From Arachis hypogaea (lineage: Eukaryota; Streptophyta; Magnoliopsida; Fabales; Fabaceae), in assembly GCF_003086295.3 (NCBI RefSeq), contig NC_092040.1:5580001-5644000 (forward strand): a DNA stretch of 64,000 nucleotides, read 5' to 3'. The translations under genes and the position numbers were made by a program. This document shows, piece by piece, positions 11,270 through 23,953 of the stretch. The number at the start of each line of letters is the position of its first letter. The first letter of the stretch is position 1. Below the pieces are notes generated by a model, which made no database searches, had not been told where the DNA came from, and saw nothing but the letters and a program-made list of their open reading frames with translations.

Positions 11270-12947
11270 TTAAGCTGGAGTTTAACCAACGATGTAAAAT
11301 CATTAAGAAATGAATGCTTTTTGTTTTTTGAATTTTGACAGTAATAAATTAACTTTAGAGTAAATCTTTAAAAGAAAAATATCAATTAAGAATAGTAAAC
11401 TCTGTGGATATATATGTATTATACTATTAATAAATAGTGAAAAATTATACAGAGTGTCCATGTATTTATCACCTGAATACAGGATAATTTTAGACGGTAA
11501 AATATTTGTTATTTTTTGAATTTTTATATAATATTTATTAATCGTTTTTTATTTATTGTAAATTCTATTAAAATTAAAAAAATTTAGTTCCAAAAATTAT
11601 TACTTATGCGATGAATTTTATAAACACGGTTATTAAATTTTATGTGATGAATTAATAAAAAATATAATATATCTATTATTTATTATTTTAAAGGACTAAA
11701 TTAATATTTTTTTTTAAAAAATTATTAAGAACCTACTAGCATTTTACTCTTTATTTTATTTGTTAAAGTATTAAAGATGGAGCAATGCAGAAGCTAAAAC
11801 TTTTATAAAAGAGACTACTTTGCATAAATAATGTGACTTTTAGTTTTTTTTAGTAAATAGAAATATATATTATTTTACTTTTTTAAAAACTCAAAGTACA
11901 AAAATTTGTTATTATTCTGTGATAAGTGAAATAATTTTTTCTATAATGGATAGAAACTCGTATATGTATATTTTTTTTGTCACTAAACAAACCAAAACAA
12001 CAATATTTTGCAGCCAGAAAAAAAAAGAAAAAAAAGCTTTTAAAGTGGTATTTTATTTATTTTTTAATATAATTAATAATATTTTATTAAAGAATACATG
12101 TAATATAACACCAACTTAATTCCTGAACATTTTTGTGACATTATTTATTTTGGTGTTGTTAAATTGTTAGAAATTTTATTTTAATGAAATTTTTTTTTAA
12201 TTTTTAGTATGTCTAACAAAATTTTAGTAGAAAAATAAAAATATTTTTTTAAAATTTATTATTTATATTTTTTGTGAATTTTTTATTTTAAAAAATATTT
12301 TTATATTATTATATTCAAATATAATTATTAAATAAAAAATATTTTTACATAAAATATCAAAATATAAATTTTTTTATTTTTCTAAAATTTTTTCATAAAA
12401 TAATATCGTTTAAAAAAACTATTTTCATAAAAACTCATCTAAATAAATTCTAAGTTAGTAATCCTAACTTAGTAATTTATAGAAAACTATACAACAATAT
12501 TTTGAAATTACATTAATAAATATATTTAGACACATATTATTTTCTAAATGCCATACAAAGAAAGCCCATTTAAAATAAATTGAAAATAATTATATGTAAA
12601 ATTAATAGAATAATATTATAAAATTAATAAAATTTATTATTTTTGTTTTATAATTAGTTCTTAATATTTTAAAAAATATTGACTAAATAGGATATTAGAT
12701 TGTTAAACTGAAAATTAGGTTACTCACTAATATAAATTAAAATTATTAGCCGTGAAACTTTTCTGAAATTGATATTTCAGGATCAAAGTTAATCATAAAA
12801 ACTAAAATAAAAAAACGTTTCTATAATTTAATTTGATAGATAATCCAAGACAGTAGCATAATCAAGTGTATATCTATCTCCAAATCCCTAACAATAGCAC
12901 TGCGATATTCCCGACACAGAAAAAGCTCGAGCCTTCAACCTTGAGCT
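11270..12947. other. AT-rich intergenic region
   Basis: A very AT-rich spacer between divergent genes. The segment at about 12,170-12,450 carries degenerate runs like those of the 10,886-11,269 MITE (ATATTTTT blocks, a right edge reading CTCATCTAAATAAATTC) and may be an old relative. No coding exon was seen. Confidence 0.5.
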
Positions 12948-13262
12948 ATGGGTTTGTTGTCATGGTGGAAGGGCAAAAAGTCAGAACCCGAACCACCAAA
13001 CTCCAACTCTTCTTCTTCGGTTCAGCTGAAAGCCAATGGTGCAGGTAAACCCACCGAGGTTCCCGGCATGAACGGCGCCGTCGAGGTCCCTCGCCCTCCA
13101 GACGCCACCGTTTCGATTTTCGAGTTCGGTTCGGTGGCCGCCACCAACGACAGGGTCACCCTCGCTGGATACTGCCCCGTCTCCGAAGAGCTCGAGCCCT
13201 GCCGATGGGAGTTCCTCCCCGCCGTTGAATCCAACGCGCCGCAGTTTCGCGTTGTCTTCTGA
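12948..13262 (+). CDS. Small protein of unknown function (104 aa)
   Basis: A single-exon frame with clear coding character. It is GC-rich against its AT-rich surroundings and starts ATGGGTTTGTTGTC. The N-terminus MGLLSWWKGKKSEPEPP has Gly at position 2 and Ser at 5, which loosely resembles an N-myristoylation signal. It is followed by a Ser/Asn/Pro-rich low-complexity stretch (to about residue 50). A compact C-terminal part (about 51-104) contains VSIFEFGSVAATNDRV and CRWEFLP, which looks like a small folded domain. I do not recognise the family. No catalytic motif, signal peptide or membrane segment is visible. The stop lies 7 bases before a GTAAG, so a 3'-UTR intron is possible. The neighbour upstream is divergent and the one downstream convergent. 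Confidence 0.7.
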   Translation: MGLLSWWKGKKSEPEPPNSNSSSSVQLKANGAGKPTEVPGMNGAVEVPRPPDATVSIFEFGSVAATNDRVTLAGYCPVSEELEPCRWEFLPAVESNAPQFRVVF

Positions 13263-14020
13263 CACCGTAAGCTCGAAAAAAGATTGAGAATTTATGTGAT
13301 TTTTGGGGTTAGAGGTTCTGCTTCAAACGAAATTTAGCTCCTTTCAATGTTGAATTTCAGTATTTCTAATTGTTGTTCTTTTTAACTGCGACTGTGAATG
13401 AACTATGTACTTTGCATTATTCACTATCACTCTGTAGATTCTGATTCTGAGACAATTTTTTGACTTTGTACAATATATCTTAGATTCTTAGTTGACTTGG
13501 GCGTGCGATGTGTTAATCTTTCCCTAATTAATGTGCAGTGCAATGGATATGTGGTTTGGTTGTGAACAAAGAACAAAAGTATTGTGCTTTTTTAAATGGG
13601 GAAATGGGGAATACAATTGATGTGAATCTTGATGTCAATAATTAGAATTGTTCATCCATTCAGAGGCTCTAATCTGTGGTTGTTTGGGTTGTGGAGGTCC
13701 TATTCTTTTCATACTGCATTTTTTGAATGCTACTTGGAAATGTTTTGCAGAATGCGGAATAGAGAAGAAAGTGAAAAAAGAGCACTACAAGATTAAGCAT
13801 ATGTTCTGAGTTGTTTGGTCATGCTCATGTCTTTTCAAGGTGATTGGGTCAGAAAATTCTGTTTTTGTTAGTGATTTTCTTAGTCTAGAGACTTAAGAGA
13901 GATTTGCTGGCATGGGCAAATGAATTCCTTGGTTGTACTAACATTCATGTGATCGGTCCTCTTGAACCCTTTGGTGGCTATTGCGAATGCTGCTTTGTTT
14001 CAGAATTTGCACTGTAACTG

Positions 14021-14427
14021 GAGTATGTTTGGAAACTTTAATGAGATGGAATTGAATTGAATTCTAGAAAGAATTGACTTGCAATTCAATTCTCACAGCA
14101 CTTCTTAAATTTGGAATAAAAAGAATTAAATGGAAAAGGAATGGTAAAAATATATGTAATATTACTATGTTACCCTGAATAAGAGGGAAGGGAGAAAAGA
14201 AAAGAGAAATGGGAATATTTGAAAAATCAAATTATGTTAGGGTTAGTTTAGATGTTTTAATTTCAAATTCAAATTTCATTAGGTTGGATTTGTGATTTAT
14301 TTTTTACTTGAATATGAGAATTAAAATTCTCAAAAGAGTTTAAATTCATGTAATTTTTATATTTTAAAGCAAGAAAGAGAATTCAATTCTTAAGAAAATT
14401 CTAATTTTATGCTTTCCAAACACGTTC
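14021..14427. mobile_element. MITE-like inverted-repeat element
   Basis: The left end reads GTTTGGAAACTTTAATG and the right end is its inverted counterpart (TTTATGCTTTCCAAACACG). Inside each end are GAATTGAATTC-type motifs in mirror order. It is about 400 bp, AT-rich and non-coding. The family is uncertain (hAT- or PIF-like), and the borders are good to within about 5 bases. Confidence 0.5.
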
Positions 14428-14962
14428 TTAATCTTTATCCTTACACCAAAAAAAAATTCTTTATCCTTACTTCATCCAGCATTAACAAGTTCCTTCATAA
14501 ACTATTATTAGAATATCAATCCAATTTCTCAATCAAGTTCAACGAAAATATCATTAGCCTTAACAATTCTGTAAGAAAAACTTGGGGCACCGTAATTATG
14601 ATAAATTGATTAAATTCTGTTGCCAAAAAAATAATTCACGATTGTATTGAAGTGGCAATCCACTATCTAAACAAGTGTAACTCAATTATGATAATAATAC
14701 TGTTGCCTCATTCCTCAACTGCCGGTAAATCATACATACATATACAAGGTACGTCAAGTTCCCATATGTTTTGGCCGAAAGCTCGCCTACAGTTGCCGAG
14801 GTTTGGAAATCATTTTCAGCAACATGGTAATAGCATTCAATTTCAATGGTTCGAAACGGAGAAAATGTCTAGGTGAAAGCTTATAAAAGCAAGAGAACCA
14901 ATAGCGCACACAAAGAATAAATCCATTTTTACACATGAAATTATGCCTGGTAGACTTCCATC

Positions 14963-15716
14963 TCATATCATACTGTAATAGTCATCTTCATCATTCATCC
15001 CCATGAAACACAATATGGCTAATACAAACACGAAGAAAGATGAAAGCTCCATTGCAAAGGCTCCCCAACCAATAACACCAGAATGCTTTAGAATGCTTGG
15101 AATGGCAATGCTTCCAATAGTTGAGAATCCAGTCAAGAACTTGGCTAAATTCACCCAGCTGCTCCATCATTCATCAGACCACAAAACAAAAAGTTGAATG
15201 ATTAATAACCTTGGCTCGGTATACAATCTTATCTTTTTTCTTTTTTAATTTTGTTTTTCAATTAATGCTTGAATAATAACAGTTTACCTGCTCTCAGATT
15301 CAGAAAATACAGAAGAACCATTAGACCCCGCAAAGAACAGCAGAGGCATTGGGAGTAGAACATATGTTATAGCTGCAAGAGAACAAAACACCAAATGTAA
15401 TAAGAAACCAGGAATGTTACGGTTACATTAACATCTCATTCCCTTAAATCTTCAAGAAATAAATACAGAGATGCTTTATCTCACCACTTAGCATCGGCCA
15501 CCAATTATTATACAAAGCACACGCCTGTCACATAACACAGATGCAACTAGGTAAGCAACAATTACTTCGTTACCAATAAGATGTGATGCATTTATTAACA
15601 ATGAGAAGAACACGGACCAAAATTTGCAAGACAATTCCCCCAGAGACCAAGATTGCCAAAAAGGCAAGTTTTCCCATGCTCAGGCAAGAACGCAAATATC
15701 CTGGTAAGTCTGCCAT
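14963..15716 (-). CDS. VPS55: Vacuolar protein sorting 55 homologue (VPS55/LEPROT family)
   Basis: Four coding exons on the minus strand: 15618-15716, 15485-15524, 15288-15372 and 14963-15158. They total 420 nt and encode 139 residues, the usual family size. VPS55 proteins are small four-helix membrane proteins of late endosomes that act in sorting to the vacuole (yeast Vps55 works with Vps68). Hydrophobic segments are at about 15-33, 42-60 (LYNNWWPML and ITYVLLPMPLLFF), 85-105 (GSIAIPSILKH) and 108-130 (ELSSFFVFVLAILCF). The start MADLPGYLR is canonical. A probable 5'-UTR exon runs from about 16,770 down to 16,678, joined by a GT-AG intron (15750-16677) to 15717-15749 before the ATG. The gene is convergent with the 104-residue gene at 12,948. 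Confidence 0.93.
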
Positions 15717-15749
15717 CTCCAACTCACCTCATGTTACACGGAAAAAGGG

Positions 15750-16677
15750 CTGGAGCAAGAAATCTCATTACCATAATGCTATATGGATATTAAATCAGAA
15801 GAAAATACTAAATCAAAACCAATTCTCATTTCTAACAAATCTGTCATAGATAAGATGAAGGTCAAACCAACCACAGTGATATTCAAAAGTTTGGTTTTAT
15901 TCTATCACAGTGCCTGCTGCATAAGCACAGAGAAAGAAAATCTAGTGATTTGAGATCAGCATCAGGTAAGTCCAATGCAATATAAAACAACAAAAACAGC
16001 AGCAGCTATGTAAATTAATGACATAACGAAGAGAACAAAGGCTTCAAACCTAATTCACCTAATAGACATTACATTGTTTCAATCACAATTTGCCATACAA
16101 GATATCACTTCTCTTTAGTACTGAACAAGTGAATGACATTTCCACACATTTTCACAAACAAGCCTTTGCATATCTGAAATGTTTTAAACATATTATAGTA
16201 CCTAAATATCAAAAACCCAATCCCACATATTTTTTACCCTAAAATCAACAAGACCAAAGTTGCATTAGCCAAATGATTGATTGATACACAGAATCCATAC
16301 AACAATCTGGTCTAGATGACAGTATGTTCAAATATAACTAAATTCACGGATACGAAAACACAGAGCTAAAGGCAAAGGCCATGGAAGCAATTCCTACGAA
16401 TAAGCACAGGAGTAACGGCAATTTTGTTCTCTCAGATAAAAGAGAGCAAGGAACTAACAATCAGCAAAGTAGAATCAGAAAAGATGATACACTATAATCC
16501 CTAAATTGAAGGGAGAGGGTTCAGCCTGCAAATAAGTGCATGCGATTGGGAACTACATAAGCAAAGCGGAATCCAATCTGGGAGAACAATAAACTCCGAT
16601 AAAACCAGAAATTGATAAGAGATGTGGAAAAAGTTGCAGAATAACACAAATTGAGAGGGAGATTAGGAAACTCGTAC
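15750..16677 (-). other. Probable 5'-UTR intron of VPS55
   Basis: On the minus strand a donor CAG|GTACGAG lies at 16677-16678 and an acceptor CTCCAG|CCC at 15749-15750. The intervening 928 bases have no coding features. The exon above it (16678 to about 16,770) would be untranslated leader. Confidence 0.55.
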
Positions 16678-16974
16678 CTGAAGAGTGAAGTGCTTAGAAC
16701 GAAGTAGAATTTTTGGTTGTAACTGAAAGGAGATATACGGTTCGGTGAGGTTGATGTGTACGGAAGGTTCAATAGCCTTCAGGGTTCAGCGGCAACGGCA
16801 ATGACCTGCCACTCTGACTCAGCTACCAGCCAGCACACCCTTCCGCAGTTCCACGCCTTGTTGTTCTTTCGACAAAGTAACATTCTTTTCCCCAATTTTT
16901 TTTCTCGAATAAATATTAAGATGGTGGAACCAGTTAACTTCGTTCTTTGGCCTTATTAATTAAATAATTTCATA

Positions 16975-18240
16975 TGTTATTAAATTATTTTTTAATAATT
17001 TTTAATTATAATTTTGTATGAAATTTTTTTAAAGTTAAAAATGAGATTTAAATCTAAAATCTTTATATGAGAATAAAAAAAATATGATATTTGAATTATA
17101 ATTTTTTGACAATTTTATATAAAATTAATTGTATATGAATTTTTTTATTTATATTTTAAATATGTTAAAATTAATTTAATATTATTTTTATCTTAAATAT
17201 TGTTAAAAATACTAATAGAATATTTTTTTTCAAATTTTAATTTTTCTATAATTTAATTAAAAAAATCATGATTTATATGGATATAAGAATTTGTTGTTGA
17301 CATTGAGTTACAAAAGAAAGGCTATCCTATCCAAAAAAAAAATTATAAATTAATTTTATCTTTTTTTTATTTTTACCTTTTTTGAGTTAATGATAAGATA
17401 AAATTGAATTACTTTAAAACATTTGATATATAAATAGATCGAAAAGATTGTTAGAAATAAATAAAATAATATTAACACTTATTTTTGGAATAAAAATAAT
17501 ATTTTTTTTCTTCTAACCAAATTTTTCAGAAATTAAAATTCACACATGATTTCTGTCTTTTTTTCGTTTTCAAAAGAAAATTTGTAGATTTTTTTTTTGA
17601 AAAATTATTGTTGTCACCTGCAACTCCTAAAATCAGCGATAGTCCTCCTTTTTCTCTTTTATTCTCTTCTCTTTTTTTACGCCTTTTCTTCCTTTTATGT
17701 TAATGGTTTTTGTCTGATTTTTATTTTCTATTTTAACTTTTAATAATTCTTTAATCATGTTATAAGTTATAACTCCCTTTTTGTAGTGTTATTTTTTGTT
17801 TTTCTTTTCTTGATGGTTTGGTTACTTAGTTGGATCTCCAAGATATTTAAGATTATATTAAACGATGATAGTTATTTATGCAAGAACTTTTAAATACATA
17901 AGTAAATTTAAATTTGTTCTAAGAGAAGAAAAAGATATTTTACTATGTTTGCAATGTTTAATATTCTTTATAACAAAAATTTGTGATTACTTTCGAATTT
18001 TAGTTTAACATTGAAATAATTATCTTCATAGCATAGAACGTGTCGCCTATTAATCCTAACTAATGAAAACGTTAATGAAATGACAGAAAAGAGAATAAAA
18101 ATATTAATGTAATTAATAGAACATGATATTTATGTGTACATTTAGCTCGTTAAATTATTGGTATATACTTTTTATTCATCGTGTGATTAGCCATGTATAT
18201 TTTTGGCTATTCTTCCTAAACCAAAAAGCGTTGTTAGGCT
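16975..18240. other. AT-rich intergenic region
   Basis: Long runs of A and T with no coding-like frame, RNA gene or clear repeat that I can support. Confidence 0.5.
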
Positions 18241-18676
18241 TAAATTTTTGAAAAAAAGATAAATAGGTCTCTAACTTTTCAAACTTTTGATAAATATATT
18301 TCTGACAAAATTTAAATATAAAAAGGTTCCTGATTTTAACAAACGGAGGATAATTTAGTCCTTTCGTCTATTTGCCTCTCATATACCTAACGGAACTGGC
18401 TGACGTGGCTGAAACGGTATACAGGTGTCCGTTACGGTGCCACGTTGAAAGGGGAAAAAAGTTCGAAGGACAAATAAGTCCTTAACGTCATTTTACAAAT
18501 AAAGTTCGAAGGACAAATAGGTTCTTGAGAATTTTTTTTTCATTATACTTCTATTATGAGAATTTAGTTTATAAAATTAGGCTAATTTTTTTTTGTATGG
18601 AAAAAATATTGGTATTTTTGTTGAAAATGGGAGAATGTGGTGTAATTATAGATGAGTGGATTTTTTTGTGGGAAGT

Positions 18677-18800
18677 CAACACGTGGGGACGTGGTGCAAC
18701 ACGTGGGAGGCGTTGTGAACACATGGCATCATTCTGGCCAACACGTGGGGGGCGTGTTGAACACGTGGCAGCATCTTAGGCAACACGTGGGGGCGTGTTG
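18677..18800. repeat. Six-unit ~21-bp tandem array with G-box cores
   Basis: Six units of 20-21 bases begin with (C)AACACGTGG or a close variant. The third and fifth units differ in their second half (GCATCATTCTGG, GCAGCATCTTAGG), hinting at a 42-bp higher-order period. Most units contain CACGTG, the G-box core bound by plant bHLH and bZIP factors. The tract is GC-rich inside an AT-rich element. Confidence 0.85.
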
Positions 18801-18979
18801 AATAATTTCCACAATGCTGTAATACACTTCAAATGTCAATATTCAACCAAAATACCAATTTTCTTTTCATATTAAAAATAATTTCTGATTAAATTATGCT
18901 TGTATTTTGAAATCTAGTTAACTTGTTTTATTCTACAATTTAAATTATTTGTATTAAAATTATTGAAATTGGGCTTGTT

Positions 18980-19200
18980 ATGTTTCTACTCTTTTTCTTA
19001 AATTGCATTAGTTTAGTTTTAGTACATTTGTGTATTATATTAGAATTTGTTAAATTGCATTAGTTCAGTTTTCATCATACTAGTGGCATTAGTTAGCATC
19101 AGTTCATTTATGCATCACGTTAGCATTAGTTCATTTGTGCATCATTCATGTATTAAGTTAGCATTAGTGCATTTGTGTATTATATTAGAACTAGTATTTT
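18980..19200. repeat. Imperfect tandem repeats within the MULE-like element
   Basis: Irregular repeats of a GCATTAGTTCATTTGTGCATCA-like unit (variants GTGTATTATATTAGAA, GCATCACGTTAGCATTAG). Spacing varies from about 25 to 45 bases. No coding role is visible. Confidence 0.6.
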
Positions 19201-20958
19201 TATGCATAATAACATTACGAGAATATATTTTTTTAAATTATAGTTCACTTTGTTCTAACAGTATAAATTATACATGACACAAAAGATTTATAAAATCAAA
19301 CTACCTTTACAAAAAAGTCGTAAGTTGACAAAAGTTTTTTACTAAGAAGACCAAGATATCTGCAGATAAAAAATTAAATAATAAGATTTTTAGTTATTAT
19401 TTTTATATGAAAAAGTCTAATTTTTTTTATTAGTAATTAATTTTAACATTCGTTATCTAAAATTTAAAATAATTTAATGTGTATAATTTTACATTTAAAA
19501 TATTTTAATTGTAAAAAAATATCAAATGACATATTTTGATTTGTCAAATTATTAATATAAAATATAATCATATATAGAGTAAAAATAGTAGAGAGAAATA
19601 TAAAAATGGAGAGAGGTAGATGAGAGAATTTAGGAAATGAGTTTATTAATTTTGAAAAAAAAAATTCTCAAGGACCTATTTGTCCTTCGAACTTTATTTG
19701 TAAAATGACGTCAAAGACTTATTTGTCCTTCGAACTTTTTTCTCCTTCCAACGTGGCACCGTAACGAACATTTGGACACCGTTTCAGCCACGTCTGCCAG
19801 TTCCGTTAAGTGTATGAGAGGCAAATAGACGGAAGGACTAAATTATCCTCCGTTTGTTAAAGTCAGGGACTTTTTTGTATTTAAATTTTGTTAGAGATGT
19901 ATTTGTCAAAAATTTGAAAAGTCAAGAACCTATTTATCTTTTTCCCTAAATTTTTTGGTGCCATTGTTTTTAGATTACTCTCTATTTTAAAACAAATATT
20001 AGTGGTATTTTTTTTATTTGGCTTACAATTGAGTCAATATTAACTAAAGTTGGAATGAAAATTTTACCCATATAATCAATCTTGTATTGTATAATTATCT
20101 AAATAACTAATTATTTATTATCACATCAATAAAATAAAAGTAAATAGTTAAATTAGTATTTTTGTCACTTCTATAAAGATGTCAAAATTTGCTAGTACAT
20201 AAAATAATATTATATTGATTATAATATATTTTTGATAGTGCTAATTGACTATTAATATAATACGTCTACGTAATTAGATCAAATTAACTCTAAATTAAAA
20301 TATAACTTTGAAACAATAAAATCTCTTCATTTAGAATTGATTTAATATAATTTCATAAACTTATCATGTTTGCACTTAATTAGAATTTTCAAGTATGTAG
20401 TGTGATATACTAATATCACTTAACATGTCATATAATAAACTATGACTGTAAGGTCCATATTGGTTAGAGAGGGAAACGAAGCATACCTTATAAAGGTGTG
20501 GATACTTCTCCATCACGCGTTTTATGTTATTAACATTCACGTTACTCATTCCGTTAATTATTTATGTCAAATTTTAAACAAAAATAGGACGTTTGAAATT
20601 TTAAGAATCAAATTAAAATTTGTTTCAAACATTGAGAACCAAAATAATATTTTATCTATTTTTTTTATGAAAGAGAAATAAATGATATACTCAAATATTA
20701 TAATTTTTTATATTTTTTAAAATTATAAAAAATACACAAATAAAAAAAATTACGATTGTGAACCCAATGTTAAAAATAAAAAGTGGACCATTTACTCCAA
20801 AAAAATATATATAAAACTTACAAACCTCATCTTCTGCGGAAAAATTGATTGATTTGAAAATTGTACATTGCAGACTTGCAGTGGCAAGTTTGAAGCTGAA
20901 GGCTGAAAGGTGTGAGTGAAGAGAATTAGAGTCGGTGGTGTAGCCGTGCAGGGGAAGC

Positions 20959-23953
20959 ATGAACCGTGCAAGGGAGAGGAAGTCGAAGACATCGTCACCG
21001 TCGCTGATTCCAATGGGAATCGAACCTCCTCGCGATTTGCTTCCCTCCAAGCACGACTTCCCCAAGCTCCTCCTCGTTCTCGCCATCTCCACCCTCGTTG
21101 CTTGCTTCTGCAACCTCTTCTTCACCTCTTTCGTTAATCCCCCTACCAAACCCTTCTGCGATTCCAACTTCATCCACTCCTCACATTCATTTTCCGGTCT
21201 CTCTCTACAATTGCATCGCTTTGTTTTCTTCCTTTTCTGTAGGCTGTGTACTAATACCTTGTTTATTGGAATCATTTCTTACAGATGATTGTGAACCTTG
21301 CCCAACTCATGGAGAATGCTACGCTGGCATGCTCGAATGTTTCAAGGGTTACCGCAAGCATCGTAATTTATGCGTAGAAGACAGTGAAATTAGTGAATCA
21401 GCTCGCAAAATTGTATGTCTCTGCAAATTGTTTTTTTTTTCCCTTTTTTATTGCCAATTTGATCGTGTATGATTGGACATTTGGACCACAGGTGGAGAGA
21501 GTAGAGTTTCACCTTTGTGAAGAATATGCTCAGTTTATGTGCTATGAAACTGGATCAATTTGGGTTAGTTCTGTCACTTTAAGTAAACCCCTGGATTGTG
21601 CAGTTAACTTGGATTTATGGTACGTTTCTGTATTTATTACTGTCTGAATTGTAGCTGAACTTGGCTGGTTTCAAATTCCTTTCTATATTCGCATCTCAGG
21701 TTTCAGAGGATGAATTGTGGAATCGTTTGGAGCCATTTGGGGATGTCTCCTCGGACAATGCGCTTTATAATTTCACGAAAGAGAAGGCAATTGAGTCAAT
21801 TGGTAAATCATTGGAGCTGAGGTTAAATTCTCATGGGTATATATATCATCCATTTTATTGCTTGTGTGAATTTTCATTAACCTCTTAAGTCATAGCTGCT
21901 TTGTGACTTCAGTCATATTTTTCTTAAGACTTTTGCTGAGGATAGTACTTGCGTCTCATGTAGGATGAAGGAGTACAAGTGTCCAGATTCGTTGGCGGAG
22001 CATTACAAGCCATATGCCTGTCGCCTTCGTCAGTGGATACTACGGCACATTCTACTTGTTTTGCCTGTTTTTGCCATGGTATCCATCTCTTAAACGCATG
22101 ATTAAATGCATGTATTTCTGTTATCAATGAGTAAACATGTTAACAATATTGAGATCAAACAGCTTGTTTTATTGACAACTCTGTTCTGGAATGTCCGGCG
22201 GAAACTACGCATTTCAAAAAGAGTGGAGGAGCTTTACAACCAGGTATAGTGGAGTTTTCTTTCCTTTTTGTGATTATTTCATGTTTTAGGAACGAATTTC
22301 CATTTGCTTCTGTTTTTATAAGTGTGACTTTTTAGTTGTAATGAGCAATAATCTTAATTGAAAATTTAAGGTATCAGATAAATATATTTGAATAGAATTT
22401 CAGGTTAGCTAGAGTTCTTGTAATAGTATGGTATTAGTTAGAGGGAAGTTCCGTGTTTGATTACAATAGGATTATTCATTTATTCTCCACTTGAACAGTT
22501 TGATATGTATTACAGTACTGTAGGCTTAGATGAGTGCAAAATTATCCTTGTATCCTGATTTTTGTTAAACATAGATTTCTGGGTAATGCAGTTTGCCACT
22601 GGTTCAGATGGAAAAACAATTCTATCGTATAGTTATGATGGATTAAATTTATAAATATATCTATATGGTTTCTGTCCTTTGTAATTGTAATTATGGTTTA
22701 TATAGTCTCTTATGTGCTATATAGAGGACTAGTTGTGACCTTTTTCTGATCTCATCTCTGTATAAACACCTGTATTGATTTAATAGGTCTGTGAAATACT
22801 TGAAGATAATGCATTGACGGCAAAGAGTGCGAATGATGAACGTGAACCCTGGGTTGTTGCTTCTAGGCTACGGGATCACCTGCTTTTGCCTAGAGAGCGG
22901 AAGGACCCTCTATTATGGAAAAAGGTAGTTATGGATTTATTTGGTCTTTTAGAGTTGTTTTCATGTGGTTGTTTTGTATCCGATATTATTAGAATAATTA
23001 TTACAAAAATAGCAACATGGATCAAACTGATTCATTTGTATGTATCCAGTTGCCTCCATGCTTCAGCGGATACTGGTTCACAAATTGACCTTGTTCATTG
23101 GAAGCAATATTAATTCTGATTGTGTCATTTTCTTTCGCTCCTCATTCTATTGACATAGGATGCAATATTGCAATCTTTGTATAGCTTCTGTTCACTAATA
23201 TTTTTTTTTTGGTCATCTGCTTGCTTTTGTCCTGTTATCAAATTAATATATTTTTATTTGATGGAGTTTAACAATTCGTTAATGAATAATTAGTTTATTA
23301 TAACTTTATTTTAATTGCAGGTAGAAGAATTGGTTCAAGAAGATTCGCGAGTAGATCGCTATCCCAAGTTGGTGAAGGGTGAATCAAAAGAGGTTTGGGA
23401 ATGGCAAGGTAAATCAGGATACTTATTTGAGTTGTCAATGCAAACAAGATGTTCCAAATAAAAATAAATTAAGAATTGATTATTACTAGCCAAGTTTCTT
23501 TCATTATTCATCCCACTTCTAGTAATATGGATTTATTAGACAACATACTGAAAATATTCCTTCCAGTATGATGAGCTGGACATTATCCTGATAGAAGTTT
23601 AATTCATTGCACTGGTCTGCCTAAAGCTGTATTCTGATTGACGATTCTGATTCCCCCCCCCCCCCCTTCTCTTCTTTTTTTTTTTTTTGTATTACTAATT
23701 ATACCTTTTCCTTCCCCATAATTTACAGTTGAAGGCTCTTTGAGTGCCTCAAAGATGAAGAATAAAAGAGATGCAAGCAAAACGGCGGTCAAAGAAGGCA
23801 TGAACCTTAACTATCAAAACCAGCCCATTATGAAAGCGGGTCAGTAATTACGTCGTTAGCATGTTTTGTAATCATGCTTGTTTTCTTATTACGGTTGGAA
23901 TGATTTTGTTGTGCTATTAACTTGATGCAGAGCATAAGGAGCCACTGTTTTGA
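20959..23953 (+). CDS. Man1/Src1 C-terminal (MSC) domain protein of the inner nuclear membrane
   Basis: Ten GT-AG exons: 20959-21196, 21285-21412, 21492-21563, 21700-21836, 21964-22078, 22163-22243, 22787-22924, 23321-23408, 23729-23839 and 23931-23953. They total 1,131 nt and encode 376 residues. A short basic N-terminus precedes TM1 (about 36-55, LLLVLAISTLVACF). A Cys-rich lumenal part follows (CEPCPTHGECYAGMLEC), then TM2 (about 216-239, LLVLPVFAMLVLLTTLFW). A soluble C-terminal domain has the REPWVVASRLRDHLL and LWKKVEELVQEDSRVDRYP segments typical of the Man1/Src1/Heh winged-helix region. In yeast and animals this family sits in the inner nuclear membrane and acts in pore quality control and chromatin tethering. 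The N-terminal LEM/HeH domain is absent, as I recall for plant members. An alternative start at 21,013 would shorten it by 18 residues. Confidence 0.88.
23645..23690. repeat. Poly-C/poly-T low-complexity tract in intron 8 of the MSC gene
   Basis: A run of about 14 C followed by CTTCTCTTC and about 14 T. It is prone to length error and replication slippage and lies within the intron, so the coding sequence is unaffected. Confidence 0.85.

Larger units (their letters stand above)
18250..19948. mobile_element. MULE-like element with ~290-bp terminal inverted repeats
   Basis: The segment from 18,250 to about 18,540 is repeated in inverted form at about 19,660-19,948. Shared blocks include AAAGATAAATAGGT at the ends, AACAAACGGAGGATAATTTAGT, GCCACGT and TTCGAAGGACAAATA. 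Flanking AAATTTTT(T)G on both sides suggests a 9-10-bp target duplication, as Mutator-like elements make. The interior holds a 21-bp tandem array (18,677-18,800), a looser repeat tract near 18,980-19,200 and no transposase, so the element is non-autonomous. Confidence 0.75.

Noticed and set aside
12981..13265. Minus-strand frames over the 104-residue gene
   Set aside because: Shadows of a GC-rich coding exon; no motif, and the plus-strand frame has the better start context and composition.
20691..21275. 194-codon minus-strand frame
   Set aside because: Its N-terminal half is antisense to exon 1 of the Man1/Src1-type gene; the remainder is AT-rich intergenic sequence.
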